From NCBI GenBank assembly GCA_023392125.1, contig JAEVZS010000007.1:62001-126000 (forward strand): DNA of 64,000 bases, given 5' to 3'. Shown piece after piece: positions 9,854 through 18,720 of this stretch (positions are counted from its first letter, which is position 1; every line of letters starts with the position of its first letter). A program made the position numbers and the translations under genes. The DNA is from Bacteroidota bacterium (lineage in GTDB: Bacteria > Bacteroidota > Bacteroidia > Cytophagales > Cytophagaceae). The notes beneath the pieces were generated by a model, which had not been told where the DNA came from, did not search any database, and saw only the letters and a program-made list of their open reading frames with translations.

Positions 9854-9872
9854 GAGTGAATAATTATTACTC
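9854..9872 (-). terminator. Probable terminator after the MORN-repeat gene
   Basis: A 6-bp stem (GAGTGA / TTACTC, one G-U pair) with an AT-rich loop. On the minus strand it is followed by CTTTTTC. It lies 55 bases past the MORN gene stop and would end the maeB-ruvA-sprA transcript. Confidence 0.45.
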
Positions 9873-9926
9873 GCTCCACAGACAGCGCTTATATATAAGA
9901 AGAATAGAGGAAGTACGATAAAAGTT

Positions 9927-10865
9927 CTATTTTCTTCCTTTCTTTTTGAAATAGTTTTTAACAGGATCTGCTTCTACTTTCTGTCCGGCTTCCACTTTGG
10001 TTCCATTAACAATAATCTGATTGTTTTTCTCATCCCATTCATTGAGCACATAAGGATCTTTGTCCTGATAGGAATCTTCCGGATACTGGACCTCCCGCTG
10101 CCTTTTCTCCTTGTCCGGAAAATATTCCACCCATAAACCTACTTTCTTTCCCCGATCATATGTTCCCTTCACAAAAAGCATCCCGTTTTCCTGAAACATA
10201 TAATAAGTGCCATTCAGCCTTCCGTTCTCATAAGGCCAGACTTCCTTTACCTTTTTCCGGGCAGCGTCATAATAGACCACTCTTGTCTCTCTCAGCCAGC
10301 CTTTATAATATTTCTTTTTATCCAGCAGAACATTGTACGCCACTTCTTCGCCATTCACCTCTTCTTTTTTTTCGGGAGCATAGGTTTCCCATCGCCCGTG
10401 CTTGGTTCCTATATAAAAGATACCCTGCTCCATGACATTTCCCCCGATTGTCCGCACGTAGGGCCCATGAAGGATCTTGTGAAACCTTGGATCAAACTTC
10501 TCTTTTTTGGCAATCTCAATGACCTGCCCCTCTCTAATATCCCATACATACACCGTCGGAACATAAAAATCCGGATCTTCCGGTCTTTTCAGGTAGTAAA
10601 ACTGCTCAAGCTGCTGCTTCTTGCCTGAGCCCTTCTTTGTAAAAGATTTCCGGCATTTCTTTCCGTAAAAAACTTTCTTGGGAACTTTCTTCTTCTTTTT
10701 CGGCTCTTCTTCCTCCATCACAGCATGTATATCAATATCAGGCAAGGTATCTGAAAGAAAAATAGGCTCTCCTACAGGAGGAGCATTATCAATCTGGGCA
10801 AAACCAATACCAGCTGTCAGTACAGAGGATAAAACAAAGAATACGGAAACCCTTACCATAACCAT
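9927..10865 (-). CDS. Secreted MORN-repeat (YwqK-like) protein
   Basis: A 312-residue protein with an N-terminal signal peptide (MVMVRVSVFFVLSSVLTAGIGFAQ), then an acidic stretch, a very basic segment (EEEPKKKKKVPKKVFYGKK), and MORN_2-type repeats in the second half (ENGRLNGTYYMFQENG, KGTYDRGKKVGLWVEYFPD). Such repeats are annotated as YwqK-family antitoxins, but a toxin partner is not present here and the exported location argues against that role. It starts 35 bases after the sprA stop on the same strand, so it is probably the last gene of the maeB-ruvA-sprA operon. A part in the cell envelope, possibly linked to SprA function, is inference only. The tail is lysine-rich (YFKKKGRK). Confidence 0.75.
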   Translation of the reverse strand: MVMVRVSVFFVLSSVLTAGIGFAQIDNAPPVGEPIFLSDTLPDIDIHAVMEEEEPKKKKKVPKKVFYGKKCRKSFTKKGSGKKQQLEQFYYLKRPEDPDFYVPTVYVWDIREGQVIEIAKKEKFDPRFHKILHGPYVRTIGGNVMEQGIFYIGTKHGRWETYAPEKKEEVNGEEVAYNVLLDKKKYYKGWLRETRVVYYDAARKKVKEVWPYENGRLNGTYYMFQENGMLFVKGTYDRGKKVGLWVEYFPDKEKRQREVQYPEDSYQDKDPYVLNEWDEKNNQIIVNGTKVEAGQKVEADPVKNYFKKKGRK

Positions 10866-10900
10866 TTTTTCGACATTTATCTCTTCCTCTTTCTGTTCAT

Positions 10901-13900
10901 TTAGGACAATGTAAATCTCAACTGTATACCAAAGGCGGTAGTTGTCCGCTTAAACGAGTTGGATACTTTCGGATCATTGATCGTCCTTTCAAAATAAAGA
11001 GTCAGATTTAAACGCTGATTTACAAGATAACTTATCGTTGGTTTAAAATTCAGACTCATTGCTCCTTCTGTGGTGATACTGCCTTCTTCCAGACGTCGCT
11101 GTACTGTTTTCCGGTCCCTGATAGCAAAATCAACCCGGAAGCGAACTTCGTTTCTAAGAATCGTATAGGGATTGCCACCTGATGCAATCGGCAACTTTAT
11201 CCCTGCCTTAGCATAGCCGAGTCCGACAACAATACCACTGCTGTTAATCTCCTGAATCTGTGAATTGGACATGCTCAGTGTCATCGTCCGGTCCCTGACA
11301 TACTCCAGACGTCCTTCCAGTTTTGTTTTTGTCCGGAAGTTTACACCTACTAACGGAGAAAACTTCTCCGATATTACAACATTGTCGATCACATAGGGAG
11401 AGACATACCGCCCTTCACGCAAAATAAGATCATCAGGGTTTACAGATTCCATATACTTGCTTGACGAGCTGATTATATCAGGATTATTACTGTATTCCAG
11501 AGAAGATGTAAGCGATCCGACTACAAAAGAACTTTGATAGGCATGACTGAAAGAAAGCAGGCTAAACCATTTCGAGACTTTCTTCATACGGGTAAGTCCA
11601 TTATAATCAATCCGCCAGTTCGGCAACGGTATTGAAGGGAATGATGACAGACTTACCTTATTTACATCTTTGCCGCTATACGCAGCAATAAATGCCGGCA
11701 CCATTACTTCATGAGAATTCTGCGCATATCTGCTTCCATCCGGCCGCCTTCGTTGTATTGCCGTAAGATTACTGATAAAACGATCAAAAGTCTCTGATGC
11801 GTTGGGATTATCCCGGCTGCCACCACCATCAAAAGCAGTTTTGATAGCTATAAATGATACAGTATAACTTCCTCTGATCCCGGCAGCATCCGAAAACCAG
11901 TCTGATCCGGTTCCCATTGAGTCCGGCCTGTAGCGATATATCTCATCGTATATGCTGGTCTTATTGCGCATCATGTCAATCTGAATCCGAAGATCTCTTA
12001 CAGGCTCAAGGGAGGTACGGACATTGATATTTTCGCTGACTGACTGCATGTATGGTGTGTTGAGCGAAGAGCTTGTTGAATAACTGCTGTCATCCCTGAG
12101 CATCCTGAGTATATTAGGATCCTGGGCTCCAAACACAAATGGCAGCATATTAAACTGTCCATGCTGTATTCCCAGATAATCAACATCTGATAAATACCCT
12201 CCAAAGCTTGTTCCTCTTGACAAAGTATATGTTCCGTTTATCACCTTAAGGCTCATTAGTCCTTTGGCAACCTGCTTCATCCCCTTGTATTCTCTTTTTA
12301 CCTTTTCGGTACTATCTTTATCGTTTTTCTGCTGAGGTGCTTTTGCCTGCGGCCCGAAGCCGGGTCGGGTCGGAGCCGGTCGTTCATTGAGAATCTTTTT
12401 CAGGGCCGGCACTTTGCCATATAGCTTATCAAGATTAACCCTCCCGTTCACACTTATGTCCTGCTTGTTGGTCACCAGGTTACCCAGCGTATCCTGCAAA
12501 TCCAGTGCCCCCGCAGTCCAGGTATATCCGGAGGCATAGCGGGTATCGGCACCCAGCCAGTCTGTTATCGGAAACTTATCCAGGGGAACTTTGTAATTCA
12601 GAGAAGCCGCCTGATTATAGTTTTTCTTCCGGCCCAGACCCTGTATCTCTTCCCATAGCTTCTGATTATACACCCTGGACCCTGGAGTAAGAGAATCGTC
12701 CGGCTCGTCTATTACTGTATAGGTATTGGCACTGAAGTCTGCTGTAAGGTTTTTGGTAAAGTTCCAGTTAAGCCCATATATCCGGTTGTGTGTAAATGAT
12801 TTTGAAAAAATAGGGTCCTGAAGAATATCATACATAGGATTTCCGGCATAGTATACCGTCTTTGTAAGACGTCTGTCGAAATCAGACCGGAAGGTAACTG
12901 TACTCGGCAAAGGGGTAAAATTAAAGTCTTTAATTGCTTTAAAATACTTTGACTTGACTTTCACACTTTTGAAAGGTTCGATCGATTTGGCATTGGTATT
13001 GTAGGTATACCCCAAAGCTGCTTTCCATGTTTTCAGATCGTATTCATGGAGATTGGCATTCGTTCGTGTCTGATGAGTCATACCAAAGCTGAGGCTGAGG
13101 TTTTCAATATCATAAAAATGATTCTTCGCTCCAGGGTTGGTTTTTACCTTTCGTACATTTGTAAAGTTCCATCCGTTGGTGGTTGTTTCATCGACTACCT
13201 TTGCTCTGTATGAGTCTCTGAGCTCGTCCGGTTTGGACGCAATAGACTCTCTCAGCCGCACATCCGGGTCCAGAGGATCATAAACCGGCATAATAATCTT
13301 CTTGTCATGAGCTACATAAAAAGGAAGCTTTATGCCCAGATTGCCCGGAATGAACTTATCTGCCGCAATGTTGGAAGCTATTCCGTATTGCAGAGTATTT
13401 TCGGTCGAACGCTGTGAGACTTTTTGCTCCAGTGACCCGAAGCCTGCTCCGATATAGCGTACTGATGAACTGACCGTAGCAACGTCGGCCAGCTGAATAT
13501 TCATATTGGCTGTAGCCGCATACCCTGCCGCTTCGACAAAGTCTGATACCTGAAGCTCATTGGCCCAGATACAGGTTTCAACGCCTCTGCTCACTGCGCC
13601 ACCTCTCGGATTTCGCAAGCCGATCATCAGTGTCTGTACAGAACTCAGATCGGGATTTCCCACAACATTGATTCTTCGTCCGTTTTTCTCAACTGTATAA
13701 GCCTGTCTGTAGTTGATCTGAGTCCCGCCTTCCCTGTTTCGCTGGATCTTTGCCTGAACAAGGTCATCGAGCTCAATATCAATTCTGTCCTGGCTGGGCC
13801 AGACAGCCTCTGCACTCATAGTTCCTCCCGTAGGATAGACATAATGCAATGGTACTTCAACTTCATAATAGTTTTCATCAAAGTCTGTACCTATACGAAG

Positions 13901-16900
13901 GAATGCTGAAACCGCCGAATCAGGCAACTGCTCCTGACTCTGAGCCGACAAAAACATTTTCAGACGCTTGTAATGCAAAAGATTGAGACTATTGACATAT
14001 TTGAATACTGCCCTCGCCTGACCATCTCCAAGATCCTTGACACAGACCTGCAAAGACTGCTCGTTCAGCTCCCGGTATACCTGCGAGGTAATATCCTGAT
14101 CCCTGTTATACCCCGGCGGTATGACATAGGGAACCGTCTGGGCGTCTCCGTAACCATTTTCTTCTATATTTACGGTGGATACTACAATATCAGGCTTTCT
14201 CGGTTCTACTCCCGGCCCTCCGATACCCCCTTCGTTCAAAGGCTGATCATATACTCTCCACTGATTTGCCACAAGCTGCATCTGGGCAAACCGGAGAATA
14301 ACCGGACTTTCAAAACCGGTCATATACATTCTAAGGAACTTAAGCGACTTAAATCCTTCTATATTTCCGATTTTATTATCAAACTCGCGGATCGGAATCC
14401 GGAACTGATACCAGACAACGGAATCTCCATTGGTATACTGTGGATTGGTAACCACGTTACGATCTACTATATAATTCTGTCCGACTACAAACTGAGCTGG
14501 GTTAATATCTATTTCATATTCGTAGTATTCATCCAGAATCTCTACGTTATTATCATTGTTTATATCTTCATTATCCGGCAAGGTTGTATTGGCTTTAACC
14601 GCTGTACCCTGCGTAGTGTTGACCGGGGAGTTATTCTCCTGACCATTGAAATATTTGTAACGTTGCAAGATAGAAGCATTCTGTGAATCATACAGATCAT
14701 CCAGATAGTATCTGAAATCATCTCCGGAAGGGTCACTCAAAACTCTGTTGAATGCATCACTGTTTGGACCAAGAACAATTCTGGCCTGATTCATATACTC
14801 CGTAAAATAATCTGCTTCTGCAGCCGAATTCAGACCGTCAAGTCCGACATCCTGGTATACTCTGGAATTGTCTGAATTATCGAACGAATTGGTAAGATAG
14901 GTTTGCGTGGTTACCCTTCCCCATCTATTATATATTACCTTACTCGAATCATTACGGTCGGCCTCGCTGACTGGTAAGCCATTTTCGAAAGCATGCCGCT
15001 GATCCTTCATGATATCTTCCGAGATACTCCCCAGGTTAAAATAAAGCTTTCCCCGGTTATTAAGGTCAAACGGCACTCCGGGTTCTATGTCCGTATAGTT
15101 TTTACCTGATCGTATATAAGGGCTCATCATCCAGAACTCAATGTACTGAATATTGGCCTGGTCAAAATCAATTTCGGAATTCAGAATTGCTCTTGTTATA
15201 CCACCCCAGTTTGCCGAAGGAGTCGCCAGGTTTCCTTCACTGCTCATGGAAGGATTGTAGTTATACGGACCTTTTTCCTCAGGATAATACGCCAGGTTAA
15301 GAACCGGCTCATTGTACTGAACCTGCAATGCCTGTCTGTTCGGAAATACTTCCTGAGGAAGAACCTGACGGACATAGTGGTTTTTAATATCCTCTTCGCT
15401 AATGTGCTTGGGTTTGTTAGGATTGGAATTCAGATAAAACAGCTGATCCACATTATACCAGGCAAGTCTCGCCCTGCGATAGGCATATTCCGGCCCCAGT
15501 GCAACACTTTCTTCAAAGCGAACGGGGGTACTGCTTAGTTTCCAGCTTATGGGATTACGTGTCAGATCGTATGGGGTCTCACTACCTTCAAAGTCATCCA
15601 GAAAGGTAACACCACTCCTGTTATCTCCCTGATTTATGGCCTTTGAGTGACCAGGGAATAATCCGGCGCCTTCGGCCTGAAACGAAATAAGCGAAGGAGC
15701 CTTGGTCTGGATTACGGGGAGCTTATCAATTGCTTTGGTCAGAAATCTCGAATCCTTTGTAAAACTCACATCCAGACCAACCATACTATTTCTTGAAGGT
15801 TCCTCACCTATAGCTACCCTCGTAGTCTGCGGCGCCTCTCCCTGGCGGAGGAATGTACCCCCGACGTTAAAGTTTTTATTTATCAGATAATCAAAGCGTG
15901 TCCCTAAAAAAGTCTTTCTTCTAAAGCTAAACAAATCAGCTTTCTCATACTGAATCCGGATCTCTTCCCCGGACTCCAGCAGACCTTTATCAAGTATAGT
16001 AACCTGACCCGACATGTAATCGATACGGAAGTGAACATTTTCCTCCAGTCTCCTGGCTCCGGCCATTAAAACAACCGATCCCGGAGCAATATTTATGGCA
16101 GGAAGCCTGAGATTGTCACCACTGCTGGACTGGTACTTTCCGGTAATAAAGTATTTGTTTTTCCGGGCATAGTTGAGCATGTCACTTTTGGTGGAGTCAT
16201 AAAGTTCCTGAAACACATACTTATTTTTCAGGGCTATCTCATCCGAAGCAAAGTATTTCTCAAGATTGCTTCCAAAAGGCTCAAGCACCGGGAATATGAT
16301 TTTTCCGTTCCGGCTGTCAATCGTTACTCCTTCTATATAGTCAAAATTACCGTCTCCCGGCGGGTCATTGTTCGGACCAAGCCTGTCTAATCCCGTCAGA
16401 CGAAGCAATAGCTTTCTGTCTGTATTTCTGCCTTCCTGCAAAAACGGAAGGTCAGCTCCGGACTGGTCATTCTTATAGATTATATTAAGAATGAAATTTT
16501 CAGGAGAAATCTGTGAAGCACCCAGATGATATACGTTTTTCATCATCAGATCCCATGTCGGAAGCCTTGTATTTACATTATTTGGCTTTAACAGCTTAAG
16601 AATAAGTGGCGAATTGGTCACTGTATCCGAATTGATTCCGGGAATCTCTCCAACAGTATAGTTTCTTCCATTGTAGGAATACTGATAGGCAACAGCAATC
16701 ACTTCATTCAGACGCACAATGGTATTGAGGGAAATATATCCCAGTTCGGGATGAAAACGGTATTCTTCGGGTTCCAGCTTTCGTGCATTATTGATTATTG
16801 CATAGTCTGAGCCGTTCTGCATACCACTGGACGCCAGCTCATTAGGAAGTGTTTCGAGATTCCGAAGATCTTTAACAGTAGAATAAAGAGCATTGTAAAC

Positions 16901-18115
16901 ACCTTCTTCATCATTGCCCAGCGGTACAAATCCGGGAGACCGGACAAAGCTCTGGTTGTAAACAGTAGAATCACTTTCTCCAAGATCTGTATATCCGATG
17001 ATTGTCCTGTTGTTCTTGGTATTGTTGTTTGTATTTGTTACATAGACATCGACCCGGGTTATCTTCACCCCCGAAAGAATTGTCGGCAGACTCCTCAGGG
17101 ATGGCTCATAGTTTTCTCTGAAAAAGTGGCTTAGAAAAAAGTTCCGGTACTCATCATAGTTATCTGCCCGAAAATCAATTTTCCTGCTCATTGCCCCGCC
17201 CTGGATTCTCAATTCTTCTTTGGCTCCCCGCTGATTGGCAGCCACTGCTGATACTGTAAGTCTCCCGAACTGCAATTTGGTTTTTACACCAAACAGATTC
17301 TGAGAACCGCTGATCAGCGAACTATTCAGAGGAAAGCTCACATTTCCCACCTCAATACTCTGAATAATATCTTCTTCATAACCTATGTACTGAAGCTTTA
17401 TATTATTCTGAAAATCGAAGCTGGCTTTGGTATCCCAGTTGGCAGTCAGTTTCAGCTTATCACCAATAGTTCCTATGACATTAAGGCTGATCTGCTGATC
17501 GAATTCAAAACCTCCTGTCCTCTGCTGACGGACCGGGATACTCGGGTTTCTGGAACGCTGCCATCTGCCGGAAAAATCGAGTGTTACACTACCATTGGGC
17601 TTAATTTCCACAAAATCTTTCCCAAAGATCGATCCGATGCCCGGAGCGGGTATTTTCAGGCTGGCCTCGGTAACATCCTTATCCTGAACTTCACTTGTTC
17701 CTGCATTTCGCTTGTTCCAGTAGTTTTTAATCATTTCCCGGTCGCGATAACGCATATATTCATCAAAAGTCATGGTCGAGGGTGCTCTGTAATCCATGTC
17801 TCCGATTTTTTCCTGAATCGTATAGGTTCCGTTGACCGAATCCAGGCTGATCTCCTGAGTGACATTGCCCGGATTATCCAATATCAGCGGACTCTCAGAC
17901 TCGGGGTTCGAGAATGGATCGCCATAACGGTCTCTGGGTGTATAGTTTGGCTTGGTCTTGTCTCTTTTTTCTTTTTTTGATGAATCGGCCGGAACTAAAA
18001 AAAGGAGTTCCGTGTTTTCAAAAGGAAGAGAACCGGAACCATGGGCGAGCCATGCTACCAGACTTATCACTGAAAAACCCAGAAGAAATGAAATATTTTG
18101 GTGAAACTTGAACAA
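10901..18115 (-). CDS. sprA: SprA/Sov, outer-membrane translocon of the type IX secretion system
   Basis: A 2404-residue protein of the size and sequence type of Flavobacterium SprA, the giant 36-strand beta-barrel through which T9SS cargo and gliding adhesins cross the outer membrane. It has an N-terminal signal sequence (ISFLLGFSVISLVAWLAHG), two related SprA-family halves with recurring motifs (IPAPGIGSIFGKDFVEIKPNGSV near residue 155; repeated GxxxLxxEVD-like strands), a lysine- and proline-rich insert around residue 1940, and a C-terminus ending in an aromatic beta strand (GIQLRFTLS), as expected of an outer-membrane barrel. The only start in position is TTG at 18115, 11 bases after ruvA. 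Upstream linkage to ruvA is common in Bacteroidota. The secreted GH8, PL1 and GH43 enzymes in this window are its likely clients. Confidence 0.95.
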   Translation of the reverse strand: MFKFHQNISFLLGFSVISLVAWLAHGSGSLPFENTELLFLVPADSSKKEKRDKTKPNYTPRDRYGDPFSNPESESPLILDNPGNVTQEISLDSVNGTYTIQEKIGDMDYRAPSTMTFDEYMRYRDREMIKNYWNKRNAGTSEVQDKDVTEASLKIPAPGIGSIFGKDFVEIKPNGSVTLDFSGRWQRSRNPSIPVRQQRTGGFEFDQQISLNVIGTIGDKLKLTANWDTKASFDFQNNIKLQYIGYEEDIIQSIEVGNVSFPLNSSLISGSQNLFGVKTKLQFGRLTVSAVAANQRGAKEELRIQGGAMSRKIDFRADNYDEYRNFFLSHFFRENYEPSLRSLPTILSGVKITRVDVYVTNTNNNTKNNRTIIGYTDLGESDSTVYNQSFVRSPGFVPLGNDEEGVYNALYSTVKDLRNLETLPNELASSGMQNGSDYAIINNARKLEPEEYRFHPELGYISLNTIVRLNEVIAVAYQYSYNGRNYTVGEIPGINSDTVTNSPLILKLLKPNNVNTRLPTWDLMMKNVYHLGASQISPENFILNIIYKNDQSGADLPFLQEGRNTDRKLLLRLTGLDRLGPNNDPPGDGNFDYIEGVTIDSRNGKIIFPVLEPFGSNLEKYFASDEIALKNKYVFQELYDSTKSDMLNYARKNKYFITGKYQSSSGDNLRLPAINIAPGSVVLMAGARRLEENVHFRIDYMSGQVTILDKGLLESGEEIRIQYEKADLFSFRRKTFLGTRFDYLINKNFNVGGTFLRQGEAPQTTRVAIGEEPSRNSMVGLDVSFTKDSRFLTKAIDKLPVIQTKAPSLISFQAEGAGLFPGHSKAINQGDNRSGVTFLDDFEGSETPYDLTRNPISWKLSSTPVRFEESVALGPEYAYRRARLAWYNVDQLFYLNSNPNKPKHISEEDIKNHYVRQVLPQEVFPNRQALQVQYNEPVLNLAYYPEEKGPYNYNPSMSSEGNLATPSANWGGITRAILNSEIDFDQANIQYIEFWMMSPYIRSGKNYTDIEPGVPFDLNNRGKLYFNLGSISEDIMKDQRHAFENGLPVSEADRNDSSKVIYNRWGRVTTQTYLTNSFDNSDNSRVYQDVGLDGLNSAAEADYFTEYMNQARIVLGPNSDAFNRVLSDPSGDDFRYYLDDLYDSQNASILQRYKYFNGQENNSPVNTTQGTAVKANTTLPDNEDINNDNNVEILDEYYEYEIDINPAQFVVGQNYIVDRNVVTNPQYTNGDSVVWYQFRIPIREFDNKIGNIEGFKSLKFLRMYMTGFESPVILRFAQMQLVANQWRVYDQPLNEGGIGGPGVEPRKPDIVVSTVNIEENGYGDAQTVPYVIPPGYNRDQDITSQVYRELNEQSLQVCVKDLGDGQARAVFKYVNSLNLLHYKRLKMFLSAQSQEQLPDSAVSAFLRIGTDFDENYYEVEVPLHYVYPTGGTMSAEAVWPSQDRIDIELDDLVQAKIQRNREGGTQINYRQAYTVEKNGRRINVVGNPDLSSVQTLMIGLRNPRGGAVSRGVETCIWANELQVSDFVEAAGYAATANMNIQLADVATVSSSVRYIGAGFGSLEQKVSQRSTENTLQYGIASNIAADKFIPGNLGIKLPFYVAHDKKIIMPVYDPLDPDVRLRESIASKPDELRDSYRAKVVDETTTNGWNFTNVRKVKTNPGAKNHFYDIENLSLSFGMTHQTRTNANLHEYDLKTWKAALGYTYNTNAKSIEPFKSVKVKSKYFKAIKDFNFTPLPSTVTFRSDFDRRLTKTVYYAGNPMYDILQDPIFSKSFTHNRIYGLNWNFTKNLTADFSANTYTVIDEPDDSLTPGSRVYNQKLWEEIQGLGRKKNYNQAASLNYKVPLDKFPITDWLGADTRYASGYTWTAGALDLQDTLGNLVTNKQDISVNGRVNLDKLYGKVPALKKILNERPAPTRPGFGPQAKAPQQKNDKDSTEKVKREYKGMKQVAKGLMSLKVINGTYTLSRGTSFGGYLSDVDYLGIQHGQFNMLPFVFGAQDPNILRMLRDDSSYSTSSSLNTPYMQSVSENINVRTSLEPVRDLRIQIDMMRNKTSIYDEIYRYRPDSMGTGSDWFSDAAGIRGSYTVSFIAIKTAFDGGGSRDNPNASETFDRFISNLTAIQRRRPDGSRYAQNSHEVMVPAFIAAYSGKDVNKVSLSSFPSIPLPNWRIDYNGLTRMKKVSKWFSLLSFSHAYQSSFVVGSLTSSLEYSNNPDIISSSSKYMESVNPDDLILREGRYVSPYVIDNVVISEKFSPLVGVNFRTKTKLEGRLEYVRDRTMTLSMSNSQIQEINSSGIVVGLGYAKAGIKLPIASGGNPYTILRNEVRFRVDFAIRDRKTVQRRLEEGSITTEGAMSLNFKPTISYLVNQRLNLTLYFERTINDPKVSNSFKRTTTAFGIQLRFTLS

Positions 18116-18126
18116 GAAATAAAAAA

Positions 18127-18720
18127 TTATCCGGTTTTTAATGCCAACTTAATCAATGTCTCCAGCGAAACCTCATTGCCTTCTCTTTTCAGTACAGCGT
18201 CAATACTTTTCTCTGCAACATTTTTTTGAATTCCCAATGTAACTAGTGCGGATAACGCTTCATCCCTGCGGGTATTGTGCGATTGCTTTGCTAATAATAC
18301 GGTTGGTGAAACAATATTGTCTTTTTTGAGTTTATCCTTCAGTTCGAGTATAAGTCGCTGAGCTGTTTTGGCTCCGATACCCTTTACAGCCTGTATGGCT
18401 TTTACATTTTCGGAAACAATATTGGAATGTAACTCGTCGGGGTCGGTAGAAGATAAAATTGCCAACGCTGTATTTGGTCCGATACCGGAAACGGAGATAA
18501 GATCAAGAAACATTCTTTTTTCCCGTACTTCCAGAAAACCGTAAAGAACCTGAGCATCCTCCCGAACATGAAGATAGGTAAGCAACTTGCAACGCTCGCC
18601 TTCTGTGAGCTGTGTATAGGTATTCAGTGATATCTTAATCTCGTAGCCTATTCCGTTTGCTTCGACAATAACATAGGCTGCTTCTCTGAACGTTAACTTT
18701 CCGTCTATATAAGCGATCAT
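18127..18720 (-). CDS. ruvA: Holliday junction branch migration protein RuvA
   Basis: A 197-residue DNA-binding subunit of the RuvABC complex; tetramers hold the Holliday junction while RuvB drives branch migration. The three domains are visible: an N-terminal OB fold (MIAYIDGKLTF...GYEIKISLNTY), a middle domain with two helix-hairpin-helix motifs (SVSGIGPNTAL about residue 74, AVKGIGAKTAQRL about 110), and a C-terminal three-helix domain that contacts RuvB. The ATG overlaps the malic enzyme stop by four bases (ATGA), indicating translational coupling, and sprA follows 11 bases later. Confidence 0.96.
   Translation of the reverse strand: MIAYIDGKLTFREAAYVIVEANGIGYEIKISLNTYTQLTEGERCKLLTYLHVREDAQVLYGFLEVREKRMFLDLISVSGIGPNTALAILSSTDPDELHSNIVSENVKAIQAVKGIGAKTAQRLILELKDKLKKDNIVSPTVLLAKQSHNTRRDEALSALVTLGIQKNVAEKSIDAVLKREGNEVSLETLIKLALKTG

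Noticed and set aside
9927..10865. Toxin-antitoxin system (the MORN protein is of the YwqK antitoxin type)
   Set aside because: No toxin gene lies next to it, the protein has a signal peptide, and the neighbour is sprA.
13973..14686. Open plus-strand frame of 237 codons inside sprA
   Set aside because: Antisense to the continuous sprA frame; its translation has no domain-like pattern and follows the sprA codons.
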